64,000 bases of DNA from Fervidobacterium nodosum Rt17-B1. GTDB lineage: Bacteria > Thermotogota > Thermotogae > Thermotogales > Fervidobacteriaceae. A program made the translations under genes and the position numbers. Each line of letters starts with the position of its first letter. Within the stretch, counting starts at the first letter, position 1. The notes below the pieces were generated by a model. The model did not search any database, was not told the origin of the DNA, and saw nothing but the letters and a program-made list of their open reading frames with translations. Positions 53,858-63,058 of this stretch are shown one piece after another. The DNA lies in NCBI RefSeq assembly GCF_000017545.1, contig NC_009718.1, forward strand, positions 744,001-808,000, read 5' to 3'.

Positions 53858-54325
53858 TTATTTTGATTTCCTATGTTTTTTCAATTGTTTCTCAGAGCAT
53901 TTTGGACATATTCCCCTGAATTTTATATCAAATTCTTCCACAATGTAACCATTTCCATTTAGTAAATCAATATATTCCTTCATAACAAATTCTGGTGAAA
54001 GTTCATTTTTCAATTCGTATATTTTTCCACAAGAATTACAAATAAAGTGTGAATGTTTATTTTGCTTATCAACGAGTTCATACCTATAAACTCCCTCGTC
54101 AAATTGAAGACGTCTAAGAAAACCTAATTCAACAAGTAAATCGACAGTCCTATAAACAGTGGCTTTACTAACGTTTATCCTTTTATTCAAAAGATATCTA
54201 TAAACTTCCTCAGCTCCAAGGTGTTCGCTATTAGTCTCAATAAAAACCTTTAAAATTTGCTCACGCTGTGGCGTCATTCGCCATCTTCTATCTCTCAATT
54301 CTTTTTTTAAAGCATCGACATGCAT
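53858..54325 (-). CDS. fur: Fur-family transcriptional regulator
   Basis: 155 residues. Winged-helix N-terminus (RMTPQREQILKVFIE, ATVYRTVDLLVELGFL), metal-binding HSHFIC and two CxxC pairs (CNSC and CPKC) for structural zinc. The family includes Fur, PerR and Zur; which metal or peroxide it senses is not decidable here. Last gene of the rimP-nusA run, ribosome site AGGGGAGATAAC. Confidence 0.9.
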   Translation of the reverse strand: MHVDALKKELRDRRWRMTPQREQILKVFIETNSEHLGAEEVYRYLLNKRINVSKATVYRTVDLLVELGFLRRLQFDEGVYRYELVDKQNKHSHFICNSCGKIYELKNELSPEFVMKEYIDLLNGNGYIVEEFDIKFRGICPKCSEKQLKKHRKSK

Positions 54326-54355
54326 GTTATCTCCCCTTAATTAATATTTTTTTGA

Positions 54356-55390
54356 TCACGCGTTCATAACTGGTTTTATATCTATCTTCCACCCAGTTAA
54401 TTTTGCGGCAAGCCTTGCGTTTTGACCAGCCTTACCGATTGCAAGAGACAATTGATTTGGCGAAACAAGAACACGTGAAGCTTTAGATTCGTAATCTAAT
54501 ATCTCAACATCTATTACACTTGCTGGAAGCAATGCGTTCGCAATTAATTCTTTTGGATCATTCGACCATTTAATTATGTCAATTTTTTCAATTTTTAATT
54601 CTTTTAGTATCGGAGCAATCCTTGAGCCTTCTGGACCTATGCATGAACCAACTGGATCAACTTTTGGATCATGTGAGATAACCGCTATCTTTGTTCTTAC
54701 ACCTGGTTCTCTAACAATCTTAACAATTTCGATAATTCCGCTCTCAATTTCAGGTACTTCCAATTTCAAAAGTCCTACAACAAATTCGTTATCAATCCTT
54801 GTAACAATTATCTTTGGACCCTTTTTATCTTTTTTAACTTCTCTTACATATACCTTTATCAAATCAGACTGTTCAAACTCTTCTCCCGGAATCCACTCTT
54901 TCTTTGGTAAATGAGTTTCGAGCTTACCAATTCTTATATCGAGCCATTCTGGTGTTACCTTTAAAACTTCCGCTGTAACAACTCTCCCAACAAGCTCCGC
55001 GTATTTTTCATATTGTTTTTCCTTTTCAATTTCCCTAATCTTCTGGATTAACACTTGCTTGGCAACTTGAATAGCAAATCTACCAAGCCTCTTTATATTC
55101 ATCTTTCTTTTAACTATATCTCCTATAGTTGCATCGGGTTTTATTTTCAGAGCATCTTCAAGAGAAATCTGAATATTTTCATTTTCAACTTTTTCAACAA
55201 CTTCTAAAATTTGATAGGCTTCTATCTCACCAGATAATTTGTTAATAACTATCTCAACGTTTCTTTCACCTGTTTTATTTTTGTACGCACTCATAAGAGC
55301 TTTTTCTAAAATCTCTATTGACTCATCAACACTTATACCTTTTTCTCTTTCAAGTTCTCTGAGCGCTTCAAGTAACATCGGACTATTCAT
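54356..55390 (-). CDS. nusA: Transcription elongation factor NusA
   Basis: 344 residues: N-terminal RNAP-binding domain, S1 (about 130-200, LVGRVVTAEVLKV), then two KH domains with IGPEGSRIAPI and AIGKAGQNARLAAKLTGW. This is the normal bacterial core without the acidic C-terminal repeats of enterics. ATG 55390 is used: GGGAGGT is 6 bases upstream, whereas ATG 55396 would sit right on it. In a rimP-nusA run as in most bacteria, but followed by fur instead of infB. Confidence 0.96.
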   Translation of the reverse strand: MNSPMLLEALRELEREKGISVDESIEILEKALMSAYKNKTGERNVEIVINKLSGEIEAYQILEVVEKVENENIQISLEDALKIKPDATIGDIVKRKMNIKRLGRFAIQVAKQVLIQKIREIEKEKQYEKYAELVGRVVTAEVLKVTPEWLDIRIGKLETHLPKKEWIPGEEFEQSDLIKVYVREVKKDKKGPKIIVTRIDNEFVVGLLKLEVPEIESGIIEIVKIVREPGVRTKIAVISHDPKVDPVGSCIGPEGSRIAPILKELKIEKIDIIKWSNDPKELIANALLPASVIDVEILDYESKASRVLVSPNQLSLAIGKAGQNARLAAKLTGWKIDIKPVMNA

Positions 55391-55430
55391 TTTCATACCT
55401 CCCTTTGTAATCTTATTTTAATTTTATTTC

Positions 55431-55889
55431 TCACAATTCAATCTCTAAATTGGCTGATTTAACGTCATCATACTTAATAGTTATGTTTTCATTATCAACT
55501 CTTAGAATAATTTCTTTTGTTTCCATATTAACATCAACTATATACCCTCTATAAGTTTTCTTTGTTTTCACCTTTACAAGCTTTCCAACAAACCTTCTGA
55601 AATCTTCTATTTTCTTTAATGGCCTATCAAGACCTGGTGAAGAAACTTCAAGATAATATCTTCCTGGAATGAAATCATGCGAGTCAAGCACTTTTTCAAT
55701 TTCATAAGACACAAGTTCACAATCTCTTGTACTAACATAATCGTCAAGTTTATCAATTATTATACTCAGTACCCACTTTCCAGCTTGTATCCTATATTTC
55801 ACATCGAAAAGCTCCAGTCCCATCGATGTAACAATTGGTTCAGCAATCGCTCTAACACGTTCTATTATCTCCTTTTGACTGAGACTCAT
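55431..55889 (-). CDS. rimP: Ribosome maturation factor RimP
   Basis: About 152 residues. N-terminal alpha/beta domain (VRAIAEPIVTSMGLELFDVKY in pieces) and C-terminal SH3-like domain (GLDRPLKKIEDFRRFVGK, KTYRGYIV), matching RimP of 30S assembly. The conserved motif SSPGLDRPL is present. ATG 55889 with GAGGTG 6 bases upstream is chosen. Precedes nusA by 40 bases. Confidence 0.94.
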   Translation of the reverse strand: MSLSQKEIIERVRAIAEPIVTSMGLELFDVKYRIQAGKWVLSIIIDKLDDYVSTRDCELVSYEIEKVLDSHDFIPGRYYLEVSSPGLDRPLKKIEDFRRFVGKLVKVKTKKTYRGYIVDVNMETKEIILRVDNENITIKYDDVKSANLEIEL

Positions 55890-55947
55890 AAAAAACACCT
55901 CACTTTAGATTACTTTTGCTCTTTTAATAATTAATAATTAATCGAAA

Positions 55948-55970
55948 AACCGGGACTAAATGTCCCGGTT
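55948..55970 (-). terminator. Terminator after tRNA-Ser
   Basis: 9-bp perfect stem AACCGGGAC / GTCCCGGTT with a 5-nt loop. On the minus strand it is followed by TTTTTCGATT. It lies 19 bases beyond the tRNA 3' end and stops the tRNA transcript before rimP. Confidence 0.8.
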
Positions 55971-55988
55971 GTGAATAATTTTTTCATC

Positions 55989-56079
55989 TGGCGGAGAGGG
56001 TGGGATTTGAACCCACGGGTGGTTTGTGGCCACCGCACGCTCTCCAGGCGTGTGCCTTAGACCCCTCGGCCACCTCTCC
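55989..56079 (-). tRNA. tRNA-Ser(GGA)
   Basis: 91 nt with CCA encoded. Acceptor stem GGAGAGG pairs with CCTCTCC; D arm GCCGAG; anticodon stem CACGC / GCGTG with loop CTGGAGA, so the anticodon is GGA (reads UCC and UCU); long variable arm CGGTGGCCACAAACCACCCG typical of serine tRNA; T loop GTTCAAATC. It has its own promoter and an unusual structured leader. Confidence 0.96.
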
Positions 56080-56146
56080 AATTAATCTTCTGAATAAATT
56101 TTACCAAATTCAGACGGCCCTTGAGCACACAACGCTGAGGAGCCGA
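56080..56146 (-). other. Structured leader between promoter and tRNA-Ser
   Basis: On the minus strand about 65 bases are transcribed before the mature tRNA. They hold a GC-rich imperfect hairpin (56144-56116: GGCTCCTCAGCG TTGTG TGCTCAAGGGCC, twelve positions with two mismatches) and a second hairpin TCTGAAT/ATTCAGA (56114-56108 and 56095-56089). No SRP RNA signature is seen. It could be a tRNA-processing leader or a small RNA. The 5' end is predicted only. Confidence 0.45.
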
Positions 56147-56151
56147 GATCA

Positions 56152-56179
56152 ATTATATCATAACCTTTAAAAAATTCAA
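56152..56179 (-). promoter_or_regulatory. Promoter for the tRNA-Ser transcript
   Basis: On the minus strand TTGAAT (56179-56174), 16-bp spacer, TATAAT (56157-56152), the nearest to consensus in the window. It lies just downstream of the stop of the secreted-protein gene at 56192. Predicted start near 56145. Confidence 0.7.
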
Positions 56180-56191
56180 GATTCTTTGTGG

Positions 56192-56623
56192 TTATTTAAT
56201 ACCTTTTTTTTTGAAAAATTCATCAATTATCCTCTCAATGTCTTTTTCTTTCTTTTTGTTCTCCATCAATGTTATTCTCATAAGTTCCTTCAAGATATCT
56301 TTCCTATTTTTATCAGTGATTTTATCATCTGAAATGACTATCACTCCATTAACTGTTACTGCTCCAAGATTTGTATTAATATTCGTAAGGTTCACAAGAA
56401 CTTGGAATTCTGATCTCGATTGTGCAAAGTTTAAATCGATCTTCTTTGGCATTTTCAAGTTGTACTCTTTTAAAAATAATTCAAAATACATCCCAGTAAG
56501 AGAATCTAGGTCGTATATTTCCTTTAAACTTACAACTGATTTCTTCTTTGCGCCAAAGACAAGAGAAGACATCGATAAAGCAAAAACCATAATAAGCATA
56601 ACAGTTAAAAATTTTCTCATCAT
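56192..56623 (-). CDS. Small exported protein of unknown function
   Basis: 143 residues with signal peptide (MRKFLTVMLIMVFALSMSSLVFG), then Lys-rich, and a region IDLNFAQSRSEFQVLVNLTNIN that looks beta-rich, ending in a charged helix (KKEKDIERIIDEFFKKKG). No family recognised. First ATG used; GGAGGG lies 7 bases upstream. Between tpiA and tRNA-Ser on the same strand. Confidence 0.6.
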   Translation of the reverse strand: MMRKFLTVMLIMVFALSMSSLVFGAKKKSVVSLKEIYDLDSLTGMYFELFLKEYNLKMPKKIDLNFAQSRSEFQVLVNLTNINTNLGAVTVNGVIVISDDKITDKNRKDILKELMRITLMENKKKEKDIERIIDEFFKKKGIK

Positions 56624-56696
56624 AGTTTTTCCCTCCTCTTCAAGTTGTCAAAATCAATAAATATTTAATAAATATTTATCAAACAAAGTGGGGCAG

Positions 56697-56729
56697 AAGT
56701 TTTCTAATCTGCCCCGCACTCAAATCTAA
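56697..56729 (-). terminator. Terminator after tpiA
   Basis: Stem of GGGGCAGA / TCTGCCCC with an outer GTG/CAC pair and one bulge, loop of about 10 nt. It is 2 bases past the tpiA stop; the minus strand continues TTTGTTTGATAAAT, a moderate T tract. Confidence 0.7.
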
Positions 56730-56731
56730 AA

Positions 56732-57502
56732 TTAGATAATTACTCTTGACATAATCTTTGCAAGCTCTATAAAGCTTTCTTTTAAACTTGCGCCTCCAAC
56801 CAATGCACCGTCTATATCTTTTTTCACAAACAAGCCAAACCAATTTTCTGGCGTTACGCTTCCACCGTAGAGTATTGTAATTTGTTGTGCTGTTTGTTCA
56901 TCGTACATCTGAGCGAGAAGTTTTCTAACAAACTCGTGAGCTTCCTGCGCTTGCTGTGGAGTTGCCACAACACCTGTTCCAATTGCCCATACTGGTTCGT
57001 AAGCTATAATTACTTTCGAAACATCTTCCTTGCTTATTCCATATAAACCTTCTCTAACTTGCTTTTCAAGAACACAGAATGTAAGACCTTTCTGTCTCTC
57101 CTCAAGAGTCTCGCCTATACAGAATATCGGTGTTAACCCTTCTGAAATCGCTTTCTTTATCTTCTTATTAATCAATTCGTCACTTTCGCCAAATATCTTT
57201 CTTCTTTCACTATGTCCAATTATAACTGCCGAAACATTCAATTCTTTTAACATCTTTGGAGAAATCTCCCCTGTAAATGCTCCACTATCTTCGTAGTACA
57301 TATTTTGCGCAGCAAGTTTAATATTGCTTGAAGAAATAATTTCCCTTACTCTATCAAGAGCGGTAAACGTTGGAGCTATGTAAATATCAAATGAATTAAA
57401 CCCTACGAGTGCACTAACAAGTACATTAGCAAATTGTTGTGCCTCGTAGGGCGTTTTATTCATCTTCCAATTTCCAGCTAAAATAAACTTTCTAATTACT
57501 GT
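56732..57502 (-). CDS. tpiA: Triosephosphate isomerase, expressed as C-terminal part of a PGK-TIM fusion
   Basis: Interconverts DHAP and G3P. The catalytic motifs IGHSERR (His), [11 protein letters not shown] (Glu) and YGGSVTPEN are present. The N-terminal catalytic stretch [13 protein letters not shown] (Asn and Lys) lies upstream of the first ATG (57463), which would cut it off. The frame is open back to a stop (57505-57503 region) with only an ATT at 57496-57494, and no standard start codon. So it must be entered by a -1 slip from pgk at A9 (57510-57502), giving ...[17 protein letters not shown]. Start given here is the first codon after the slip. Confidence 0.93.
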   Translation of the reverse strand, partial: TVIRKFILAGNWKMNKTPYEAQQFANVLVSALVGFNSFDIYIAPTFTALDRVREIISSSNIKLAAQNMYYEDSGAFTGEISPKMLKELNVSAVIIGHSERRKIFGESDELINKKIKKAISEGLTPIFCIGETLEERQKGLTFCVLEKQVREGLYGISKEDVSKVIIAYEPVWAIGTGVVATPQQAQEAHEFVRKLLAQMYDEQTAQQITILYGGSVTPENWFGLFVKKDIDGALVGGASLKESFIELAKIMSRVII

Positions 57503-58698
57503 TTTTTTTTATCTGCGATAGAAGCAATTCCTGGTAATTCTTTACCTTCTAAAAATTCAAGTGACGCACCACCACCTGTGGAAACGTGGCTAAATTTCTT
57601 CTCAAGTCCGAATTGACTAACTGCTGCTGCGCTATCTCCACCGCCAACAACTGTTGTTACACCCTTATCTGTGAGTGAAGCGATGAATTCTGCAACAGCT
57701 TTTGTACCATTTGCGAAATCTTCAATTTCGAATACGCCAAGTGGTCCATTCCAAACAATTGTTTTCGCGTCAGCAAGTTTTGATTTAATAAGCTCTATAC
57801 TTGCAGGTCCGATATCGTATCCAGCCCAGCCTTCTGGTATACCTTCCTCGCATGTAAATACTTTCTTCTCAACTCCAGCTTCCATCTTTTGAGCACAAAC
57901 GGCATCGGTTGGTATAACAAGTTCTACGCCCTTTTCTTTTGCTTGTTCAAGGAGTTGCTTTGCAAGGTCGATTTTGTCTTCTTCTACCAATGAGTTACCT
58001 GTCTGCTTTCCAAGAGCTCTCCAGAATGTAAACATCATAGCGCCACCGATTATTATCTTATCGGCCTTATTGAGAAGGTTTGTAATAACTCCTATCTTAT
58101 CTGAAACCTTTGCTCCACCTAAAACAACAACGTATGGTTTATCGGGGTTGTGTGTTGCTTTTGAAAGGAATTTAATTTCCTTTTCCATTAAGAATCCTGC
58201 AACGCTTGGAATGTATTGTGCAATTCCAACGTTACTTGAATGTGCCCTGTGAGCTGTACCAAACGCGTCATTTACATGAATATCGGCAAGTGATGCCCAT
58301 TTCTTTGCAAGCTCGAGGTCGTTCTTTTCTTCGCCAGGATCAAATCTTGTATTTTCAAGCATTAAAACTTCGCCTTCCTTAAGTTCAGCAACAGCCTTTT
58401 CTACTTCTTCGCCGTAAAGTGCAGGAACGAATTTTACTTCTTTACCGAGTAATTGAGCCAATCTTTCAGCTGCAGGTTTAACTGTATACTTTGGATCTGG
58501 ACCGCCCTTTGGTCTACCAAGATGGGTGAGGAGTATGACCTTTGCACCTTGTTCAAGAACATACTTAATTGTTGGAAGAGCCTCAACAATTCTTGTATCA
58601 TCAGTAACTACACCATCTTTGATAGGAACGTTAAAATCTACCCTCATAATGACCCTTTTACCTTTAAGATCGACGTCTCTTATTGTAAGCTTTTCCAT
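57496..58698 (-). CDS. pgk: Phosphoglycerate kinase (also N-terminal part of PGK-TIM)
   Basis: 400 residues. Two-domain [33 protein letters not shown] region, [13 protein letters not shown] site [12 protein letters not shown] and GGGDSAAAV, near the end [14 protein letters not shown]. Reaction: 1,3-BPG + ADP to 3-PG + ATP. Ends DKKKQ-stop in its own frame or continues into TIM after slippage. ATG 58698 is used (GGGAGGTG upstream); ATG 58707 is not. Preceded by gap, with a hairpin between. Confidence 0.97.
   Translation of the reverse strand: MEKLTIRDVDLKGKRVIMRVDFNVPIKDGVVTDDTRIVEALPTIKYVLEQGAKVILLTHLGRPKGGPDPKYTVKPAAERLAQLLGKEVKFVPALYGEEVEKAVAELKEGEVLMLENTRFDPGEEKNDLELAKKWASLADIHVNDAFGTAHRAHSSNVGIAQYIPSVAGFLMEKEIKFLSKATHNPDKPYVVVLGGAKVSDKIGVITNLLNKADKIIIGGAMMFTFWRALGKQTGNSLVEEDKIDLAKQLLEQAKEKGVELVIPTDAVCAQKMEAGVEKKVFTCEEGIPEGWAGYDIGPASIELIKSKLADAKTIVWNGPLGVFEIEDFANGTKAVAEFIASLTDKGVTTVVGGGDSAAAVSQFGLEKKFSHVSTGGGASLEFLEGKELPGIASIADKKKQ
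57502..57510 (-). promoter_or_regulatory. A9 slippery site for -1 frameshift from pgk into tpiA
   Basis: Nine A on the coding strand, in pgk frame GAT AAA AAA AAA CAG TAA. The heptamer A-AAA-AAA (57508-57502) fits the X-XXY-YYZ rule. A one-base back slip after the last AAA reads ACA GTA ATT AGA AAG TTT, the tpi frame. Without slippage PGK ends two codons later. RNA polymerase slippage adding one A gives the same protein. No strong downstream hairpin is obvious. Confidence 0.8.
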
Positions 58699-58753
58699 AA
58701 TTTTCACCTCCCGTGTTCACTCCAAATCAATCCGAAACTACTTAATCTAAAAA

Positions 58754-58774
58754 CAGGGGGATAAACTCCCCCTG
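58754..58774 (-). terminator. Hairpin between gap and pgk, possible terminator or processing site
   Basis: 8-bp perfect stem CAGGGGGA / TCCCCCTG with a 5-nt loop TAAAC, 15 bases after the gap stop; on the minus strand followed by TTTTTAG. pgk starts 55 bases later, so this may be a partial terminator or an mRNA end that lets gap exceed pgk. Function inferred. Confidence 0.65.
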
Positions 58775-58789
58775 CTTCAATTATATTAA

Positions 58790-59800
<1,011 letters not shown>

Positions 59801-60013
59801 TTAAATCAAGTATTGTAGAGACTTTCAAATTTGTTTTTCTTTCCTACTCGTGAAAAATTGTACAATACAATTATTACATTTGCTACAAAAATCAGGTTAA
59901 GATTTTGAAATATTTTTTGCATACTCAAGCATATAACAGATAGAAAGAATTTTTATGGTTTATTTAGTCATAACTAATTATATTTTACCACAAAGAAGAT
60001 TAACAAGCAATAC

Positions 60014-60042
60014 TTGCAAGTAAATTTATTTGATTGTATAAT
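60014..60042 (+). promoter_or_regulatory. Promoter for the cation exchanger gene
   Basis: TTGCAA (60014-60019), 17 bp, TATAAT (60037-60042). Start near 60049, which rules out translation from the in-frame ATG at 60034 and fits ATG 60109. The remaining 59789-60013 is AT-rich, with an ATTGTACAAT palindrome at 59857-59866 and no gene seen. Confidence 0.65.
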
Positions 60043-60108
60043 ATATTTTACAACAAACCAATAAGCAAAAAAGATAAAAAATATTTCTTTGAAGAGGTGG
60101 TATTACAT

Positions 60109-61053
60109 ATGATACTGAGCATCTTACTTCTCATAATCGGTTTTGTCTTTGTCTCTATTGGCTCAGACAAATTGGTTGAAGGTGCGTCAACTTTAGCGAA
60201 AAAACTAAAGGTTTCTGATTTATTAATAGGTCTTACAATTGTAGCATTTGGTACTTCTGCACCAGAACTTGCTGTTAATATCGTTTCGTCCATTAAAGGA
60301 ACATCAAATATAAGCTTAGGAAATGTTATTGGAAGTAATATTTTTAACATACTTGTTGTCGTTGGATTATCAGCTGTGATAAGACCTGTAATAGTCCAAC
60401 ATTCTACATTGAGAAAAGAAATTCCATTAAGTTTAATAGCAGCACTTTCCATTCTTGCACTTGGAAACAAAACACCATCTGTTATAACAAGAGGAGATGG
60501 AATAGTTTTGTTACTATTCTTTGCGATATTCATGTCTTATATCTTGGAAATGGCACAAAAAGACCGTGAAATGTTTGAGGAACTTGAGAAGACCAAAGAA
60601 AAACAATTAGGTACAATTATCTCTATTCTATACATAATTGGTGGGCTTGCAGGTTTGGTTTTTGGCGGTAGATGGATAGTAAACGGCGCAGTTGACATAG
60701 CAAAAGCTTTTGGTGTCTCAGATAAACTCATAGGATTAACCATAGTAGCTGCGGGAACTTCCATTCCTGAACTTGCAACATCTTTAGCTGCAATAATAAA
60801 AGGCAATAACGAAATAGCACTTGGTAATGCAGTAGGTTCTAATATATTCAATGTATTCTTCATACTGGGTATATCAGCTGTTATAAAACCCATAGTTTAC
60901 ACAACTGTTTTGAACTTTGACGTAACTTTGCTTGTCATAATTACTGTAATATTGTTACTATTTTCAAAAAATTTGAAAATAGAGAAATTCGAAGGGTTGC
61001 TTATGGTATCAACTTACGTTGGCTACACAATTTACTTAATCTATCGTGGATAA
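60109..61053 (+). CDS. Sodium/calcium exchanger-type cation antiporter (CaCA family)
   Basis: 314 residues with about ten spans in two inverted repeats. Both alpha repeats are clear: GLTIVAFGTSAPELAVN with GNVIGSNIFNI, and GLTIVAAGTSIPELATS with GNAVGSNIFNV. These bind the cation in the family (YrbG/NCX). Na+/Ca2+ or H+/Ca2+ exchange at the inner membrane is likely; ion not fixed. ATG 60109 with GAGGTGG upstream; the longer version lies over the promoter. Confidence 0.93.
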   Translation: MILSILLLIIGFVFVSIGSDKLVEGASTLAKKLKVSDLLIGLTIVAFGTSAPELAVNIVSSIKGTSNISLGNVIGSNIFNILVVVGLSAVIRPVIVQHSTLRKEIPLSLIAALSILALGNKTPSVITRGDGIVLLLFFAIFMSYILEMAQKDREMFEELEKTKEKQLGTIISILYIIGGLAGLVFGGRWIVNGAVDIAKAFGVSDKLIGLTIVAAGTSIPELATSLAAIIKGNNEIALGNAVGSNIFNVFFILGISAVIKPIVYTTVLNFDVTLLVIITVILLLFSKNLKIEKFEGLLMVSTYVGYTIYLIYRG

Positions 61054-61076
61054 ATATCCATCGAGGTGAAACTTAT

Positions 61077-61676
61077 TTGTTATTCGAACACCTTCAATAT
61101 TACGGTGTTTCAAGAAAAATTATCGAAGCGATGAATAAAGTTGACAGGAAATTATTTGTTCCAAGCGAACTCCAAGAAAGTGCTTATCTTGATATTCCAC
61201 TCCCTATAGGATATGGTCAAACAATCTCAGCTCCACATATGGTTGGAATGATGTGTGAGTATCTTGAACTAAAAGATGGGGACAGAGTTCTCGAAATAGG
61301 TACAGGAAGTGGTTACAACGCAGCGGTTATGAGTTTACTCGTTGGTGAAAGTGGTTGGATATACACTATCGAACGAATACCAGAACTTGTGCAAGAAGCT
61401 CAAAAAAGAATTAATTTACTCGGGATAAATAACATAACCATCATCGTTGGTGATGGTAAGGAAGGTCTTGAAGAATATGCCCCTTTTGACAAAATCACAG
61501 TAACTTGTTATGCTAAGCACATTCCGAAAAAATTAATTGAGCAATTGAAAGACAATGGGATAATGGTTATTCCAGTTGGTAATGAGTATGTCCAGATACT
61601 AAAACTAATTAGAAAATCAGGAGAAAAAATTATTGAAGAAGATCTAACTCACGTGCGATTTGTACCAATGCAGTAG
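61077..61676 (+). CDS. pcm: Protein-L-isoaspartate O-methyltransferase
   Basis: Repairs damaged aspartyl residues in proteins using SAM. 199 residues: PIGYGQTISAPHMVG, motif I VLEIGTGSGYNAAVM, and VGDGKEGLEEYAPFDKI in pieces. A TTG start at 61077 with GAGGTG upstream. 23 bases after the exchanger, so likely co-transcribed. Convergent with the MATE gene. Confidence 0.95.
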   Translation: MLFEHLQYYGVSRKIIEAMNKVDRKLFVPSELQESAYLDIPLPIGYGQTISAPHMVGMMCEYLELKDGDRVLEIGTGSGYNAAVMSLLVGESGWIYTIERIPELVQEAQKRINLLGINNITIIVGDGKEGLEEYAPFDKITVTCYAKHIPKKLIEQLKDNGIMVIPVGNEYVQILKLIRKSGEKIIEEDLTHVRFVPMQ

Positions 61677-61690
61677 TTTACTAATTAAAC

Positions 61691-63055
61691 TTATTCTTGA
61701 AACTCCTCGTACAATTTCTGGATCGACAACTTGCCCCATGTATATGTAACCAACGACGCACTTGCATTTCCGATAACTATTCCCCACCAAACCCCAACCA
61801 AACCTATTTTTATAACATCGACAAATAGCCATGTCCAAAATAATTGGAATATGATAGTTCTAAGAATAGTCGCCACAAGACTTTTAAAACCTTGACCAAT
61901 TCCCTGGAACATTCCAGATGTGAGCATTCCAAGAGGAGTACCGGGCAAGAATAAACACAAAATTTTTAATGCTTGAGAAATATTTTCAAGTAACTCACTA
62001 GAGGCTTTTGAGTACGCAAAAAGAAATGCTAACTGCTTTGAGAAGATGAATATTCCTAACATTATGGTTAAACTAAAAATCTCCGCAAATTTTATAGCAT
62101 AATTTAGCGCGTCTTCTATCCTTTTTACATTTCTAGCACCATAAGCAGCACCTGTAACGGGTGTTACAGCAGAAGAAATACCTATAATAGTCAACGTACC
62201 AAGGTTTATTATCCTCCATGCCCCTGTAAAAGTCGCAACTCCAACATCCCCTCCAGCCTTCACAGCAAATCTATTCAAAACGTAAATTGCAATTGACATC
62301 GCTATTTGAGCCAACGCCGTTGGAAAACCAACTATGGAAATATCTCGCAGATATTTACCATTGTATCTAAACTTCTTCAAAGAGACCTTTAAAAAAGTTT
62401 TATCAGAAAAGAATAAATAATAGATAAATATAACCGTTGCTGATATAATAGATATTCCAGTTGCCCATGCAGCACCTTTAATTCCCAATTTAAATGTGTA
62501 TATAAAAATAGGATCCAAAAAGATGTTCAATATAGAACTAAAGGTTACAGCATACATAGGTCTTTTAGAATCACCTTCACCACGTAATATTCCTACAGCG
62601 GTGTTGTTAAACATTAGAAATGGTGTAAACAAAAAAATTATAAACCCATAATCATATGCTTTCTGAAGCGCTTCACCACTCGCGCCAATACCTTTAAGAA
62701 CAGGTATCAACGTTGTGATACCTATTAAAACTGTAAAAAGTGAAACAATCAGCGAAAGTAAGATCGAATGTTCCGCTACGGAATTTGCACCTTCGTAATC
62801 CTTCTCACCTATCTTTCTGGAAATAGCCGAACTTGTTCCAACAGTTATTCCCGTCGCGATCGAAACAACAATCATAAAGATTGGGAAGAAAAATCCCATA
62901 GCTGCAAGTGTAACAGCTCCAAGTCCGGCAACCCATATAGCGTCAACAAGGTTATATATTGTCTGGACAAACATGGAAATCATATTTGGAATAGATAACT
63001 TTACAATGGCTTTCCTGTAATCTCCGAGCAGCAATTCTATATTTCGATTGTTCAT
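61691..63055 (-). CDS. MATE-family efflux transporter
   Basis: 454 residues, about twelve spans in two halves. N-terminal IPNMISMFVQTIYNLVDAIWVAGLG matches the MATE entry helix, with GTSSAISRKIGEKDYEGA after it and RGEGDSKRPMYAV later. Likely exports drugs or cationic compounds using Na+ or H+. GGAGGATAAGCG precedes the ATG and lies over the end of trmFO, so the two are coupled. Confidence 0.9.
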   Translation of the reverse strand: MNNRNIELLLGDYRKAIVKLSIPNMISMFVQTIYNLVDAIWVAGLGAVTLAAMGFFFPIFMIVVSIATGITVGTSSAISRKIGEKDYEGANSVAEHSILLSLIVSLFTVLIGITTLIPVLKGIGASGEALQKAYDYGFIIFLFTPFLMFNNTAVGILRGEGDSKRPMYAVTFSSILNIFLDPIFIYTFKLGIKGAAWATGISIISATVIFIYYLFFSDKTFLKVSLKKFRYNGKYLRDISIVGFPTALAQIAMSIAIYVLNRFAVKAGGDVGVATFTGAWRIINLGTLTIIGISSAVTPVTGAAYGARNVKRIEDALNYAIKFAEIFSLTIMLGIFIFSKQLAFLFAYSKASSELLENISQALKILCLFLPGTPLGMLTSGMFQGIGQGFKSLVATILRTIIFQLFWTWLFVDVIKIGLVGVWWGIVIGNASASLVTYTWGKLSIQKLYEEFQE

Positions 63056-63058
63056 CGC

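Noticed and set aside
56116-56144. SRP (4.5S) RNA gene next to tRNA-Ser
   Set aside because: The expected GGAAGCAGCC-type tip of SRP RNA is not present; only a structured leader can be supported.
57463-57465. ATG at 57463 as true start of tpiA
   Set aside because: It would remove the active-site Asn and Lys of the GNWKM motif; frameshift fusion with pgk explains the sequence better.
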